64,000 bases of DNA from Pseudarthrobacter sp. W1I19 (GTDB lineage: Bacteria; Actinomycetota; Actinomycetes; Actinomycetales; Micrococcaceae), in assembly GCF_030817835.1 (NCBI RefSeq), contig NZ_JAUSZR010000001.1, positions 1,054,001 through 1,118,000 of the forward strand, given 5' to 3'. Under the pieces are notes generated by a model. It did no database searches and had not been told where the DNA came from. It was given only the letters and a program-made list of their open reading frames with translations. Shown here piece after piece: positions 49,597-59,321 of the stretch; within the stretch, counting starts at the first letter, position 1, and the number at the start of each line of letters is the position of its first letter. Both the position numbers and the translations under genes were made by a program.

Positions 49597-50727
49597 ATGG
49601 CTGCGAAGGTGGGGTTCCGTCTTGACGATCGAACGCTGGGCAGGCTTCGGCTGGTGTCCCAACGGCTGCTCCCGCTCCCGGGTGTTCCCCGGCAACCGCA
49701 TAACCCTGATTCAATAGCTGACACGGTCCGCTGGATGACAGCCATGCAGGCCCAGGACCTGCAGGCGGCACTCTGGGCTGTGGGCGCCAGGGTTCCCGGG
49801 GCGGGTGTGGCCGATGTCCGTTCCGCCCTTGATTCCGGTGCTGTGGTCCGCTCGTGGCCCATGCGCGGAACACTGCACCTGGTGGCGCCGGAGGACCTGC
49901 ACTGGATGCTGGACCTTACGGCGGAGCGGCTCACCAAAGGCATTGCGGGCCGGCATCGCGAATTGGGCATTTCCTGGGCTGACGTCGAAAAGTGCCGCGA
50001 CCTGGCGCTGGAGTACATCGCTGCAGGTGGTCCTGCCGGCCGGGCTGCCCTTTTCGAGGTTTTCGACGCCGCCGGGCAGCCTACCCAGGGCCAGCGTGGC
50101 ATCCACATCCTGGGGACACTGTGCCGGCATGCCTGGCTGGTGCTCGGGCCGCTGGCGGGAAACCAGCAGTTGTTTGCCTCCTTCGATCAATGGATCCCGG
50201 ACTCGCGCCGGATGGAACGGCTTGAGGCCATCGCCGAGTTCGCGCTGCGGTATTTCCAAAGCCATGGCCCCGCCACCATCCGGGACTTCGCCTGGTGGAC
50301 GCAAATCCCGCTGACCGAGGTCCGGGCGGCTTTTGAGGGCATTAAGGACAAGCTGGTCAATTTGGAGTTCGGGGGCACCAGCTACTGGCTGTCCCCGGAG
50401 ACAGCGTCATTGCTCGACGGCGGCGTGCCCGGACAGCGGTCCGTCCTCCTGCTTCCGGGCTTCGACGAGTTTGTGCTGGGTTACCAGGACCGCAGCCTTG
50501 TCCTGGCCCCCGAGCACGCCGACAAAATCGTCCCCGGCGGCAACGGCGTCTTCAAGAAAACGCTGGTGGCCGGGGGAGAGGTGATAGGCACGTGGGCGCG
50601 GGCAGGCACGGGCGCGGGAGCCGCCGTCGTGCCTGAACTCTTTGATGACGGCAAGCCTCTGGGGCCTTCTGCCCAGGCCGCCTTCGCCCGTGCAGCCCAA
50701 CGCTACCTCGCGTTCCTGGGGACCTAA
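49597..50727 (+). CDS. Winged-helix HTH_42 (AlkZ/YcaQ-like) protein
   Basis: 376 aa. MTAMQAQDLQAALWAVGAR holds a Q-x-Q pair like that used by AlkZ DNA glycosylases. SWPMRGTLHLVAPEDLHWML and LLPGFDEFVLGYQDRS are hallmarks of the HTH_42 family. AlkZ-type enzymes unhook interstrand crosslinks or remove alkylated bases; many actinobacterial paralogues are uncharacterised, so the activity is an inference. Confidence 0.8.
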   Translation: MAAKVGFRLDDRTLGRLRLVSQRLLPLPGVPRQPHNPDSIADTVRWMTAMQAQDLQAALWAVGARVPGAGVADVRSALDSGAVVRSWPMRGTLHLVAPEDLHWMLDLTAERLTKGIAGRHRELGISWADVEKCRDLALEYIAAGGPAGRAALFEVFDAAGQPTQGQRGIHILGTLCRHAWLVLGPLAGNQQLFASFDQWIPDSRRMERLEAIAEFALRYFQSHGPATIRDFAWWTQIPLTEVRAAFEGIKDKLVNLEFGGTSYWLSPETASLLDGGVPGQRSVLLLPGFDEFVLGYQDRSLVLAPEHADKIVPGGNGVFKKTLVAGGEVIGTWARAGTGAGAAVVPELFDDGKPLGPSAQAAFARAAQRYLAFLGT

Positions 50728-50762
50728 GTCAAAAGAGGCGCCAACCCGCGCGCGGCCCTGGG

Positions 50763-50802
50763 CCGCATAAACGGTGCTGGGCAGGACCGCTTGAGCGGGG
50801 CA
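50763..50802. repeat. Left copy of imperfect 40-bp repeat flanking the AbiEi-like gene
   Basis: CCGCATAA-CGGTGC-GGGCAG core; 33 of 40 bases match the copy at 51876-51915 in the same orientation. Confidence 0.7.
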
Positions 50803-50894
50803 CCGCCGCTGCTGCACATTTACGGGTACAAAAGTTGTCCACACCCGGCAGCCCGCGGGTTCCTTACGGGCGGACCACATCGAAGTATTGGTCC

Positions 50895-51857
50895 ATGAAG
50901 CCCGAGCAAACCCGGCAATTGATAGAGGACCGCTGGCCGTCAAAGCCCCTGGCGTCCACCACGCAGCTCAAGGAAGCCGGCATCGGGGACCGGCTCCTGA
51001 CTGCAGCGGTGCGGCACGGAGTGGTAATTCGAGTGCGTCGTGGCGCCTACGCCCGGAGCTTGTACTGGAATGGGCTGAAGCCGTGGGCACGGGACGGACT
51101 GCTCGTCCATGCCCACCACCTCTCCACCGGCGGGACTGCGCTGTATAGCCACGTGAGTGCAGCGCGGCTGCATGAGTGTCAGGTGTGGAATGCGGGACCA
51201 CTGATCCACGTCACCACCAGCTACGCGAATTCCCGGGCAAGCGCAGGAACGGACGTCAGGACGCACCGGGCGGGGCCCCGCGAGAGCGACACCACCACAT
51301 TCTTGGCTCCCTACGGAAGAATAATCAGGGCAACCAGCCTGGAAAGGACTGTGCTGGACTGCGCGCGGATCCTGCCGCTCGAACAGGCGGCCGTGATCGG
51401 TGATCATGCACTGCGAAAGGGGGCCAAACTCGCTGAAATCCAGCGGCTTCTCAACATCGGTCCGGAAAAGCGAGGGAGCCGGAAGGCCCGTATCCTGCTG
51501 GACGCGCTGGACGGACGGTCCGAATCTGCAGGGGAGACCCGGACGAGGCTTCTGCTTCATGCCTTAGCTATTCGCAGCTTCATGCCCCAATGTGAAATTC
51601 GAACTGCTTCCGGGCTGTTCCGAGCAGACTTCGCTGATCCTAAGGCGAGGACCATCATCGAGTTTGACGGCGCCGGAAAGTATACGGAGTACCGGCCCAC
51701 GGAAGAAGTCCTCCCTGCCGAACGCCGGCGGGAGAACGCGCTGATTGAAGACGGCTGGCTGGTACTTCGGCTGCAGTGGCATCACCTTGACCGGCCTGCG
51801 GAGTTGAAGCTCCGCCTGCAGGCTATAACGGAGCGCTCCCGCCGGATGTCCGCCTGA
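50895..51857 (+). CDS. AbiEi-like HTH plus DUF559 endonuclease-fold protein
   Basis: 320 aa from ATG 50895. The N-terminal ~90 residues have an AbiEi-type winged helix (STTQLKEAGIGDRLLTAAVR, VRRGAYARS). The C-terminal ~110 residues fit the DUF559/Vsr-like PD-(D/E)XK fold: GETRTRLLLHAL, FRADFADPKARTIIEFDGAG, LRLQWHHL. AbiEi is the antitoxin half of AbiE systems but no AbiEii toxin gene is adjacent. Bracketed by imperfect direct repeats, suggesting separate insertion. Confidence 0.82.
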   Translation: MKPEQTRQLIEDRWPSKPLASTTQLKEAGIGDRLLTAAVRHGVVIRVRRGAYARSLYWNGLKPWARDGLLVHAHHLSTGGTALYSHVSAARLHECQVWNAGPLIHVTTSYANSRASAGTDVRTHRAGPRESDTTTFLAPYGRIIRATSLERTVLDCARILPLEQAAVIGDHALRKGAKLAEIQRLLNIGPEKRGSRKARILLDALDGRSESAGETRTRLLLHALAIRSFMPQCEIRTASGLFRADFADPKARTIIEFDGAGKYTEYRPTEEVLPAERRRENALIEDGWLVLRLQWHHLDRPAELKLRLQAITERSRRMSA

Positions 51858-51862
51858 CACAA

Positions 51863-51924
51863 GAGCGGCCCCGCCCCGCATAACCGGTGCCGGGCAGCAA
51901 CGGTTGTGCGGGTCAGGGCCGCTC
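51863..51924. repeat. Palindrome containing the right copy of the 40-bp repeat
   Basis: GAGCGGCCC (51863-51871) pairs with GGGCCGCTC (51916-51924); inside, CCGCA.AACCG pairs with CGGTTGTGCGG. Likely bidirectional terminator between the AbiEi-like gene and asd; also holds the second direct-repeat copy (51876-51915). Confidence 0.75.
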
Positions 51925-51941
51925 GTAGGGAACCTTGAGGA

Positions 51942-53072
51942 CTACAGGTTCCCCGTGGCGATGTTGAGCATGCGGCGCAGCGGCTCGGCGGCGCCCCAAA
52001 GAAGCTGGTCGCCCACGGTAAAGGCGCTGATGTACTGCGGGCCCATCTCCATCTTGCGGATGCGGCCCACGGGGATATCCAGGGTGCCGGAGGCGGCGAC
52101 GGGGGTGAGGCCGGCCATGGAGGCTTCCTTGGTGTTGGGAACCACCTTGGCCCACTGGTTGTCCTCGTCCAGCAGCTTTTCGATCTCAGCGACGGACAGG
52201 TCCTCGCGCAGCTTGAGGGTCAGTGCCTGGGAGTGGGAGCGCATGGCGCCGATGCGGACGCAGAGGCCGTCCATGATGACGTGGTTCTCGTCTGAGGTGC
52301 CCAGGATCTTGTTGGTCTCAACCCCGGCCTTCCACTCTTCCTTGGACTGCCCGTTGCCCAGGTCAGCGTCGATCCAGGGGATCAGGGAGCCGGCCAGTGG
52401 GACACCGAACTGGGTGGCATCGATGTCTGTGCGCTGGTGGGCCAGGACCTTGCGGTCGATGTCCAGGATGGCCGACGCCGGGTCGTCCAGTTCCGTGCTG
52501 ACTTCGGCGTTGAGCGTGCCGAACTGGCTGAGCAGCTCGCGCATGTGCCGGGCGCCGCCGCCGGAAGCAGCCTGGTAGGTCATGGAGGTGCCCCACTCCA
52601 CGAGGTTGTTCTTGAACAGGCCGCCAAGGCCCATCAGCATGCAGGAGACAGTGCAGTTGCCGCCGATGAAGTCCTTGGTGCCGTTGACCAGGCCCTTGTC
52701 GATGACGTCGCGGTTGATCGGGTCCAGGACGATGATCGAGTCGCCGTTCATGCGCAGGGTGGAGGCGGCATCAATCCAGAGGCCGTCCCAGCCCCGGCTG
52801 CGCAGCTCGCCGTGGACCTGCTTGGTGTAATCGCCGCCCTGTGCGGTGACGATAATAGGCAGCTTGGCCAGCGTTTCGACGTCGAACGCGTTTTCGAGCT
52901 TGCCGGCGCCATCGGCAAAGGAGGGCGCGGCACCTCCCGCGTTGGAGGTGGAGAAGAACACCGGGTTGATGTTGGCGAAGTCGCCCTCGTCCTGCATGCG
53001 CTGCATAAGGACGGAACCGACCATGCCGCGCCATCCGACCAGGCCGACGGAAGGGGTAGCTGCTGTAGTCAT
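51942..53072 (-). CDS. asd: Aspartate-semialdehyde dehydrogenase, E. coli-like type
   Basis: 376 aa. N-terminal [18 protein letters not shown], active-site Cys C140 in [26 protein letters not shown] and [18 protein letters not shown]. These blocks and the length match the gammaproteobacterial-type Asd more than the shorter type of many Gram-positives. Makes aspartate semialdehyde for lysine, threonine, methionine and diaminopimelate. No lysC gene adjacent. Confidence 0.93.
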   Translation of the reverse strand: MTTAATPSVGLVGWRGMVGSVLMQRMQDEGDFANINPVFFSTSNAGGAAPSFADGAGKLENAFDVETLAKLPIIVTAQGGDYTKQVHGELRSRGWDGLWIDAASTLRMNGDSIIVLDPINRDVIDKGLVNGTKDFIGGNCTVSCMLMGLGGLFKNNLVEWGTSMTYQAASGGGARHMRELLSQFGTLNAEVSTELDDPASAILDIDRKVLAHQRTDIDATQFGVPLAGSLIPWIDADLGNGQSKEEWKAGVETNKILGTSDENHVIMDGLCVRIGAMRSHSQALTLKLREDLSVAEIEKLLDEDNQWAKVVPNTKEASMAGLTPVAASGTLDIPVGRIRKMEMGPQYISAFTVGDQLLWGAAEPLRRMLNIATGNL

Positions 53073-53179
53073 TCGTACAGTTTAGACTTCGGAACCGGCA
53101 CGGCGCAGTCGGTTACGTCACGCCTGGATGGAACTGACGACCCGGGCGGCCATGACTGCTTGCCCGTGCCCGGCCGGCG

Positions 53180-53512
53180 TCACTGTGAAACGTGCCCCGC
53201 CCCTGGCTCGGGTGCACCCCGTTCTCGCCGCAGCTTCTTGGCCCGGTATTCGTACCTTGCCATGCCAAAGGTGTACCAGGCGCCGAATCCACCCAGCGCG
53301 ATAGGAAACAACGCACCCCATTCGAGACCGTCATCGTGCGCCAACGGCATAAAGAGCATCACCGCAGAGCCCAGGAATACCAGCGCCATAAAAGCAGAAA
53401 CGATCCCCATGCCCCACCATGTTCTGACTTGGGCTTGGCCCCGGCCCGGTGAGAACCCGATCTCATCAGGAGGATAGCTGTGGAGTTCACCGGTGTCGGT
53501 CCTGCGGAGCAC
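53180..53512 (-). CDS. Two-helix membrane protein
   Basis: 110 aa with helices at ~33-55 (GIVSAFMALVFLGSAVMLFM) and ~66-84 (ALFPIALGGFGAWYTFGMAR). No family recognised. Probably belongs to the WXG100 module upstream on the same strand. Confidence 0.6.
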   Translation of the reverse strand: MLRRTDTGELHSYPPDEIGFSPGRGQAQVRTWWGMGIVSAFMALVFLGSAVMLFMPLAHDDGLEWGALFPIALGGFGAWYTFGMARYEYRAKKLRRERGAPEPGAGHVSQ

Positions 53513-53656
53513 CCGCTTTTCGCCCCGGGCGGGCGCTTCCTTGTTCGGCGTATACGGCGTCGTTGTGACGCTCCCGCTGGAGGTCGTGGCTCAGTCTCGA
53601 CTCCTATCAAATTTCCCTAGTTCTGGTACTGCTAAAAGTCCGGCCTCGAAGCGTGA

Positions 53657-54037
53657 TCAGGACTTTTTCGTATGGACCTGACCTCGGGCTTTTTCTGCCC
53701 GTTCGCGCAGCCAGCGCCGGCGACGGCCGGCAATAATGAACGCCCAGATGGCGCCCCCCAGAACAAGTACCGCCATGATGCCGGAATAAACGGACGCGTC
53801 GGGCTCTGATTCTGCGGCCGCCACGGCCAGGAAGACCATAAGTCCTGACAGGATTACCAAGACCACTCCAACGGCGGTGATAGCCCCCGGACTTTGCAGC
53901 GGCGTTACGGCAGCCATCGAGTACCCTTCAGGCACACCCCCCGGCCCGTACTCTTCCTCGTACTGGCGCACATTGAAGCGGCTGGGATCATATGGAGTTC
54001 CGTCAGGCCGGCGGAACGGGGGGCGGTCAGGGTTCAT
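53657..54037 (-). CDS. Two-helix membrane protein with Pro/Tyr-rich N-terminus
   Basis: 126 aa. N-terminal ~40 residues are cytosolic and Pro/Arg/Tyr-rich (DRPPFRRPDGTPYDPSRF), followed by two helices and a very basic C-terminus. It overlaps the upstream gene by 4 nt, so it is part of its operon. Confidence 0.65.
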   Translation of the reverse strand: MNPDRPPFRRPDGTPYDPSRFNVRQYEEEYGPGGVPEGYSMAAVTPLQSPGAITAVGVVLVILSGLMVFLAVAAAESEPDASVYSGIMAVLVLGGAIWAFIIAGRRRRWLRERAEKARGQVHTKKS

Positions 54038-54684
54038 CGGTTTTCCTCTCCCAGGAGTTTTTCGGCCAGCAGAGTTTCCACCTCGGGCATGCTCAGGGTC
54101 CCAGGCAAGGGGACAGCGCGTTCGTCGCCACTACTTAAAGCGGCCTCCCATCTTTCCCCGGAGGCCCGGAGAACAACATTCCGTGCAACGACGTGGTCTG
54201 TAACGGACGAGATCACAACTTTTGCGTTTTTGGAGCGGGAGCAGTGTTCGGCAGCGGCCAGGGCCAAGGTTGCTGCAGCGCTGTGATTCGCCATCTGAAC
54301 CTGCGCGAACCAGCCGCCGAGTCCGCGCGGCTGGAGGAACGCCCCCAAGTCTGGCGCATGCACGAAGACTGCGGCCTGGGGTGCCTCGTCAGAAAGGAAT
54401 GACATGTTGGTCCATCGGTAGGCGTGGCCAAATGCGTAAGACACAGCAAGCGCCAGCCCGGTAGGTACCAGTTCGTCATCCCTAAGCTTCAGCTGCTGGC
54501 GCGCCAGCAGCGACGATGTGCCCGCCAGCCGCATGTCGTCGCTCGTAGAGGGCCATGGCAGCATCAGTGCGTCGGCAGATTTTTGGGTGCTGCTGGTGTC
54601 ATAGCAGCCCAACAGGTACAACAACTCGGCAATCCCGTAGCCTGCCGGCAAAAGGCTGGCGTCCTCTATCGTCCCAGTGCTCAT
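54034..54684 (-). CDS. Cytosolic protein of the WXG100 module, unknown
   Basis: 216 aa, no membrane segment. N-terminus YGIAELLYLLGCYD; central LARQQLKLRDDELVPTGLAL. By position between a WXG100-type secreted protein and membrane proteins it could be a dedicated chaperone or immunity protein, as in other type VII cargo modules. I recognise no domain. Confidence 0.55.
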   Translation of the reverse strand: MSTGTIEDASLLPAGYGIAELLYLLGCYDTSSTQKSADALMLPWPSTSDDMRLAGTSSLLARQQLKLRDDELVPTGLALAVSYAFGHAYRWTNMSFLSDEAPQAAVFVHAPDLGAFLQPRGLGGWFAQVQMANHSAAATLALAAAEHCSRSKNAKVVISSVTDHVVARNVVLRASGERWEAALSSGDERAVPLPGTLSMPEVETLLAEKLLGEENR

Positions 54685-54716
54685 GTATCACTTTCCCCTA
54701 ACGCCGCTAGTTGTAC

Positions 54717-55667
54717 TCACCAATTCCACGGAAGGATTTTGGCCGGATCCTTTATGACAGCGCTGGCACCTTCACCGACCTTGTCAGCGACCCACCCCAC
54801 GCCGTCAGCTATTTTTTCCCTGTTTTCCCAAACCGCAACTCCCACGTTGGCAGCGATCAGGAATGGCTGCTGAGGGCCAGGGAACATAGCAGCTACCCCC
54901 AGTGCAGCCTTCGTGGTGCTCCATGCCGCATCGCCGTAGTCGCCTTTGACCGCACTATTGATGGCGCTGCCGGCATCAATAGCTGCGCCCACTCCGCCTA
55001 AAACGTTTCCGAAAGTCTTGAGGCCCTTGAGAGCCGCAAATACCTTATCGCCGCCTTCGGCAAGGTCCGCGGCTTTATCAAGCGCCGTAGCTGCCTTCGT
55101 GAACAATGGAGAATTGAGCGCGTCCCAGTACTTGTTGCTGGTGCCGGCGAAATTGAAGGCGTTATGCCAACTTGCAAGCTCGGTACCGCCCTGAAACGGC
55201 AGGCTCACCGTTCGAAGCGTATCCGGCACGACCTTGTAAACGTCCCACGGCTTCGACACGTACGAATCCCACCAGGTGTCATCTTCCTCGTGCTCCCAGA
55301 AATACGGGTCCCGTTCGGAGCTGACGGTCGATGGTGAAACTGCTGGTGCTGCAACGAGGTGTGGCCCAACAGGAGCGCTTACAGACACGCTTCCGGCGTC
55401 GCTCGCCGTCTCCTGCTGGCTGGCGTTCTCCAGGAGCTTTTTCGACTCCTGCTTCAGCGCGAAGGCAGCCTGCTGGAGCATCGCCCGGTGGCTGCCGTTC
55501 CAGTCGGACCGGAACGCAACGGCGTCCTGGCCCTTCCACGACGTGGTGCTGTTGATGTGGCTTGTCAGCTGCGTGGATTGTTGCAGCAGCAGATCCGCCG
55601 TCCTGCCGAACTGCTGCGCCAGCGTCCGCAACTCGGTAACGTCCGCGCCCCACAAATTTCCTGCCAC
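54717..55667 (-). CDS. WXG100-domain protein with C-terminal region (type VII secretion substrate-like)
   Basis: 316 aa. N-terminal ~95 residues form the helical hairpin with W44-x-G46 in STTSWKGQDAVAFRSDW. The remainder (~100-316) has Trp-rich WEHEEDDTWWDSYV and a Gly/Ala-rich helical region ending in INSAVKGDYGDAAWSTTKAA. Likely exported by an ESX-type system and possibly toxic, but no known toxin domain is seen. No EccC or EccD gene in the window. Confidence 0.75.
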   Translation of the reverse strand: MAGNLWGADVTELRTLAQQFGRTADLLLQQSTQLTSHINSTTSWKGQDAVAFRSDWNGSHRAMLQQAAFALKQESKKLLENASQQETASDAGSVSVSAPVGPHLVAAPAVSPSTVSSERDPYFWEHEEDDTWWDSYVSKPWDVYKVVPDTLRTVSLPFQGGTELASWHNAFNFAGTSNKYWDALNSPLFTKAATALDKAADLAEGGDKVFAALKGLKTFGNVLGGVGAAIDAGSAINSAVKGDYGDAAWSTTKAALGVAAMFPGPQQPFLIAANVGVAVWENREKIADGVGWVADKVGEGASAVIKDPAKILPWNW

Positions 55668-55780
55668 CCGGCAATCCCCCCGATATTCGACCAGCGTCTT
55701 TCAAGCCGGAACCCAGCCCAGCCTAGTAGCAACACGCTGCGGCTGCGATGGGGTGTCCTCCCCATGTGCAGCACCAGGTG

Positions 55781-55999
55781 CTAGCCGCGCTCGGAATCCT
55801 CCAGCACGGCTGCCTTGCGGGCCCGCAGCGCGAAGAAGGCGCCGAAGGCGAACACCTGTGTCACCACCACCAGCACGATGGCCCCGGCGATTTTGTTGCC
55901 GCCCAGGATCATGGTGAATCCTACGATGGCGGACAGCAGCGCCAGCAGGGGCAGCAGCATGTAGCCCAGCACAAAGAGGGTTTCGGGTTTCTTTAACAT
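55781..55999 (-). CDS. Small two-helix membrane protein
   Basis: 72 aa with helices LFVLGYMLLPLLALLSAIVG and AGAIVLVVVTQVFAFGAFFA and a basic end. Conserved-looking actinobacterial protein. Directly downstream of folA (2-nt gap), probably co-transcribed. Confidence 0.65.
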   Translation of the reverse strand: MLKKPETLFVLGYMLLPLLALLSAIVGFTMILGGNKIAGAIVLVVVTQVFAFGAFFALRARKAAVLEDSERG

Positions 56000-56001
56000 T
56001 C

Positions 56002-56586
56002 CTAGCCCTCAGTCCGTGACCATTTGGTGAATCGGTAGCGGGTGCCGTTGGCGGCGGTCAGCCAGCCGTCCGGCGGGACGGATGCGGAAGCCTCCCACCC
56101 AGTGCCAAGCTCGGGGGCGAAAGTGTCGCCGTCGGCATTGACGTCGATGGTGGTGACCACCGCGACGTTCGCAAGTTCGGTGGATTGGCGGAAAATTTCT
56201 CCGCCGCCCAGGATCCAGACGGTCCCGCCGCCGTCCACAAACTGGGACTCAAGCAGCGCGTCATCAAGGGAAGGAACCACGACGGCGCCCTCCGCCTCAG
56301 GGGTCCCGGCCCAGCTTTTTTGCCGGGTGATCACGATGTTGGTGCGGCCGGGCAGCGGACGGAACTTGTCCGGGAAGGAAAGCCACGTCTTGCGGCCCAT
56401 CACCACCGGGTGGCCCATGGTGAGCCGGTTGAAGTGCTTCAGGTCCTCGGGCAGGTGCCAGGGCATGTCGCCGTCCTTGCCGATGACGCCGTCGGGCGTC
56501 TGCGCCCAGACCAGGCCCACGCCGGTCACCGAGGCGGCCAGCTCTTCCGTGAAGGACTGCGGATCAGTGGCTTTCTCCGCGCTCAT
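56002..56586 (-). CDS. folA: Dihydrofolate reductase
   Basis: 194 aa from ATG 56586. [40 protein letters not shown] and [11 protein letters not shown] are the folate and NADPH sites. Overlaps the thyA stop by 4 nt. Regenerates tetrahydrofolate used up by thymidylate synthase; the pairing is the standard one. Confidence 0.94.
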   Translation of the reverse strand: MSAEKATDPQSFTEELAASVTGVGLVWAQTPDGVIGKDGDMPWHLPEDLKHFNRLTMGHPVVMGRKTWLSFPDKFRPLPGRTNIVITRQKSWAGTPEAEGAVVVPSLDDALLESQFVDGGGTVWILGGGEIFRQSTELANVAVVTTIDVNADGDTFAPELGTGWEASASVPPDGWLTAANGTRYRFTKWSRTEG

Positions 56587-57386
56587 ACGGCGATCGGAGC
56601 CTTGATCGTGGGGTGGTGCTGGTAGCCCACCACTTCGAAGTCCTCCAGCGTGTAGTCGAAGATCGAAGCCGGCTTGCGCGTGATCTTGAGCTGCGGGTAC
56701 TCGTACGGCTCCCGTTCCAGCTGCTTGAGGACCTGGTCCATGTGGTTCTCGTAGATGTGCACGTCGCCGCCGGTCCAGACGAATTCGCCGGGCTCCAGTC
56801 CCACCTGCTGGGCCACCATGCAGGTGAGCAGCGCGTAGGAGGCGATGTTGAACGGGACGCCCAGGAACATGTCCGCGGAGCGCTGGTACAGCTGGCAGGA
56901 CAGTTTGCCGTCCGCCACGTAGAACTGGAAGAACGCGTGGCACGGGGGCAGCGCCATGTCGTGGAGTTCGGAGACGTTCCACGCGGACACGATGTGCCGC
57001 CGCGAGTCCGGGTTGGATTTCAGGTTCTCCACCAGTTCGGCGATCTGGTCGATGTGGCCGCCATCGGGTGTGGGCCAGCTGCGCCACTGCACGCCATAGA
57101 CAGGGCCGAGATCGCCGTCGGCGTCTGCCCATTCATTCCAGATGGTGACGCCCTGGTCCTGCATCCACTTGATGTTGGTTTCGCCGCGCAGGAACCACAA
57201 AAGCTCCACCGCCACGGACTTGAAGTGGACCCGCTTGGTGGTGATCAGCGGGAAGCTTTTTGAGAGGTCAAAACGCATTTGGCGCCCGAAAACGCTGGTG
57301 GTTCCGGTCCCGGTACGGTCCGATTTGTGCGTGCCGGAAGCCAGGACTTCGCGCAGGAGGTCTTCATAAGGCGTTGGGATGCTCAC
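56583..57386 (-). CDS. thyA: Thymidylate synthase
   Basis: 267 aa. Catalytic Cys C149 in [39 protein letters not shown]-like [14 protein letters not shown], and dUMP-binding SAWNVSE. Methylates dUMP to dTMP. Classic ThyA, not ThyX. Confidence 0.95.
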   Translation of the reverse strand: MSIPTPYEDLLREVLASGTHKSDRTGTGTTSVFGRQMRFDLSKSFPLITTKRVHFKSVAVELLWFLRGETNIKWMQDQGVTIWNEWADADGDLGPVYGVQWRSWPTPDGGHIDQIAELVENLKSNPDSRRHIVSAWNVSELHDMALPPCHAFFQFYVADGKLSCQLYQRSADMFLGVPFNIASYALLTCMVAQQVGLEPGEFVWTGGDVHIYENHMDQVLKQLEREPYEYPQLKITRKPASIFDYTLEDFEVVGYQHHPTIKAPIAV

Positions 57387-57601
57387 GCCACAAGTCTACT
57401 TTGGATGATGCGAAGAGCAGCCCAGGCAGCACGGCGCCGCTCAGCTGCCCTGCCCGGCCCGCCCTCAACGTGACGCTCGACGACGTCCGTTGCCGCACGA
57501 GGGGACGTCGGCCCGGTCCGGGCTCACGGGCGGGGGCGAGATCACGTCGCCTTCCCGCCGTCGTCCCCCAACCAGGCGCACAGGGACTGGGACCGCCGCG
57601 C

Positions 57602-59260
57602 TCATGTGACCGGTTCCCGGACCGCTTGCCTACCTGCGGCAGGGGTGCGGGCAAAGCTGCGGACGGGGATGACGGCGATCACCACGCCTGTTGCTGTGAG
57701 CAGGGCGCCCACTGCCCCGGATGCCTCCCAGAACCAGCTCCACGGGACCGGCTCCAGGCTGACTGCCCTTCGAACAGCCGGTCCAGCGAACAGCAGCAGC
57801 ACGCCTGCCTGCACTGTGAAGCAGGCCGCAAGCGCGCGGACCATCCGGTGTATGGTGATGGCGCGGAGGGCAGCATCGAGCCCCGGAACCACGGCCGGAA
57901 TTCCCCGGCGCAGCCGCGCAGCCGCCAGGGGCAGCAGGGACACCGCGCACACCGCTGCCCCTGCCCAGGCGGTCCCGGGCCACGCGGGCGCCACGTCTGC
58001 TGCTGCCTCGGCGGTGGCGGTCAACACAACCGCCACAACGAGCACCGCGAATGCCCCGACTGCGGTGCTGAGCAGTGCCGGGCTGACTGATTGCAGCGGC
58101 CACGTGCGGGGCGCATCAGGCGCTCCATGATTGCGCTGAAGGAGCAGTTCTCCTGCTGCTGTGGCAACCAGGACTGACGACGCCGATACCGCCACAGCGA
58201 GGGCGGGGTGCCCTGTGGCGATTCCCGGGATCATCAGCACGAGCGCCGCCGGAACCAGGGCCGCCAGTCCCAGCGCTGCTCCAAGCGATACCAAGAGCCG
58301 GGTGGCGGGATGGGTTGCCGCTTCCGGGGCACCCCGCGGGTCCAGGCCATTGCCGGCCCGGGCAGCGGGAAGCTTGGGTGGTGCCCACCACCACATGGCC
58401 AGCAGGATGCCCAGCCCGACCACGCCGGCGGCGTTCGTCCAGCTCCCGGAAACGCTGGAAGGATCCGGCCGGGCGGCGTGGTTGCCTGCAATGGCCGCCA
58501 GGCCCGCCGCCACGGTGGCGACAGTGCGAAGAAGCCGGTTCATGGCTATGGTGCGCAGGAGGTCATTGTCTTCGGAGGGCAGCGACTCAAGCTGCCGTCG
58601 TCGCGAGATCAGCGTCAGGACGGCCAGGGTTCCCATAGCAAGGATGATCAACGCAACGCCCAGACAGGCCGCGAGTTCGAAACCGGGAATGCGGCCATCT
58701 CCGCCATAGGGGATACATCCATTGGGGCCATCGGGGCGTGACCCCCACTGGACCGGTGCGAACCCTGGCAGTGCGGCCGTCCAGCTAATCTGTGCTGCCG
58801 CCAAGGCGAAGACCACCAGAACAGTCCAGGCGAGCCGCCGTGGGAGGAAATCCCGCATCTTCCGCACCTCCAGCGTCACCGGCTGCTGCGGCAGCCTTGG
58901 CCGTGGGTAACTCAGTTGGCCGATGGCGTGAACAGCCAGGCAGCCCAGGACGGGCCACGCCAATGCCTGGATGATGTCGGCCGGGCCGGTGAGCGGCCGG
59001 GCTGCAGAACCTACGGGAAGGATTCCGGCGTTTCCCGCCGGCTGCAGCGAGCTGGCCAGCCAGCCCAGGACCCCTACCCATAAGGCATGCCGGGAAGCTG
59101 TAGCAGCAGAGACTTGATTGCCGTGTTCGCGGACCACCCAGCGAAGCAGAAAATAAACCCCGGTTGCCAGAAGGAGCGGCCAGAGGAGGGCCAGGGGCGG
59201 GACGTTGCTGAAGACGGCAACCACCTCTGAACCAGGCACATTTCCCCCAAAATCGTGCAT
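57602..59260 (-). CDS. Large polytopic membrane protein, unknown
   Basis: About 552 aa from ATG 59260; a TTG at 59299 and a GTG at 59242 (GGGGGA upstream) are alternatives. Predicted ~13 membrane helices with Ala/Trp/Pro-rich loops (e.g. LWPLLLATGVYFLLRWVVRE, WWWAPPKLPAARAG). No conserved motif found; the pattern looks like a two-fold internal repeat (two segments with RT(I/V)xxxR(L/M)(L/V)R). Function unknown. Confidence 0.65.
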   Translation of the reverse strand: MHDFGGNVPGSEVVAVFSNVPPLALLWPLLLATGVYFLLRWVVREHGNQVSAATASRHALWVGVLGWLASSLQPAGNAGILPVGSAARPLTGPADIIQALAWPVLGCLAVHAIGQLSYPRPRLPQQPVTLEVRKMRDFLPRRLAWTVLVVFALAAAQISWTAALPGFAPVQWGSRPDGPNGCIPYGGDGRIPGFELAACLGVALIILAMGTLAVLTLISRRRQLESLPSEDNDLLRTIAMNRLLRTVATVAAGLAAIAGNHAARPDPSSVSGSWTNAAGVVGLGILLAMWWWAPPKLPAARAGNGLDPRGAPEAATHPATRLLVSLGAALGLAALVPAALVLMIPGIATGHPALAVAVSASSVLVATAAGELLLQRNHGAPDAPRTWPLQSVSPALLSTAVGAFAVLVVAVVLTATAEAAADVAPAWPGTAWAGAAVCAVSLLPLAAARLRRGIPAVVPGLDAALRAITIHRMVRALAACFTVQAGVLLLFAGPAVRRAVSLEPVPWSWFWEASGAVGALLTATGVVIAVIPVRSFARTPAAGRQAVREPVT

Positions 59261-59321
59261 CAATCTACTGAGTGTTTGATACAAACCGTCCGGGGTCAAG
59301 CGCGGCTCTCAGCGCCGCCGG

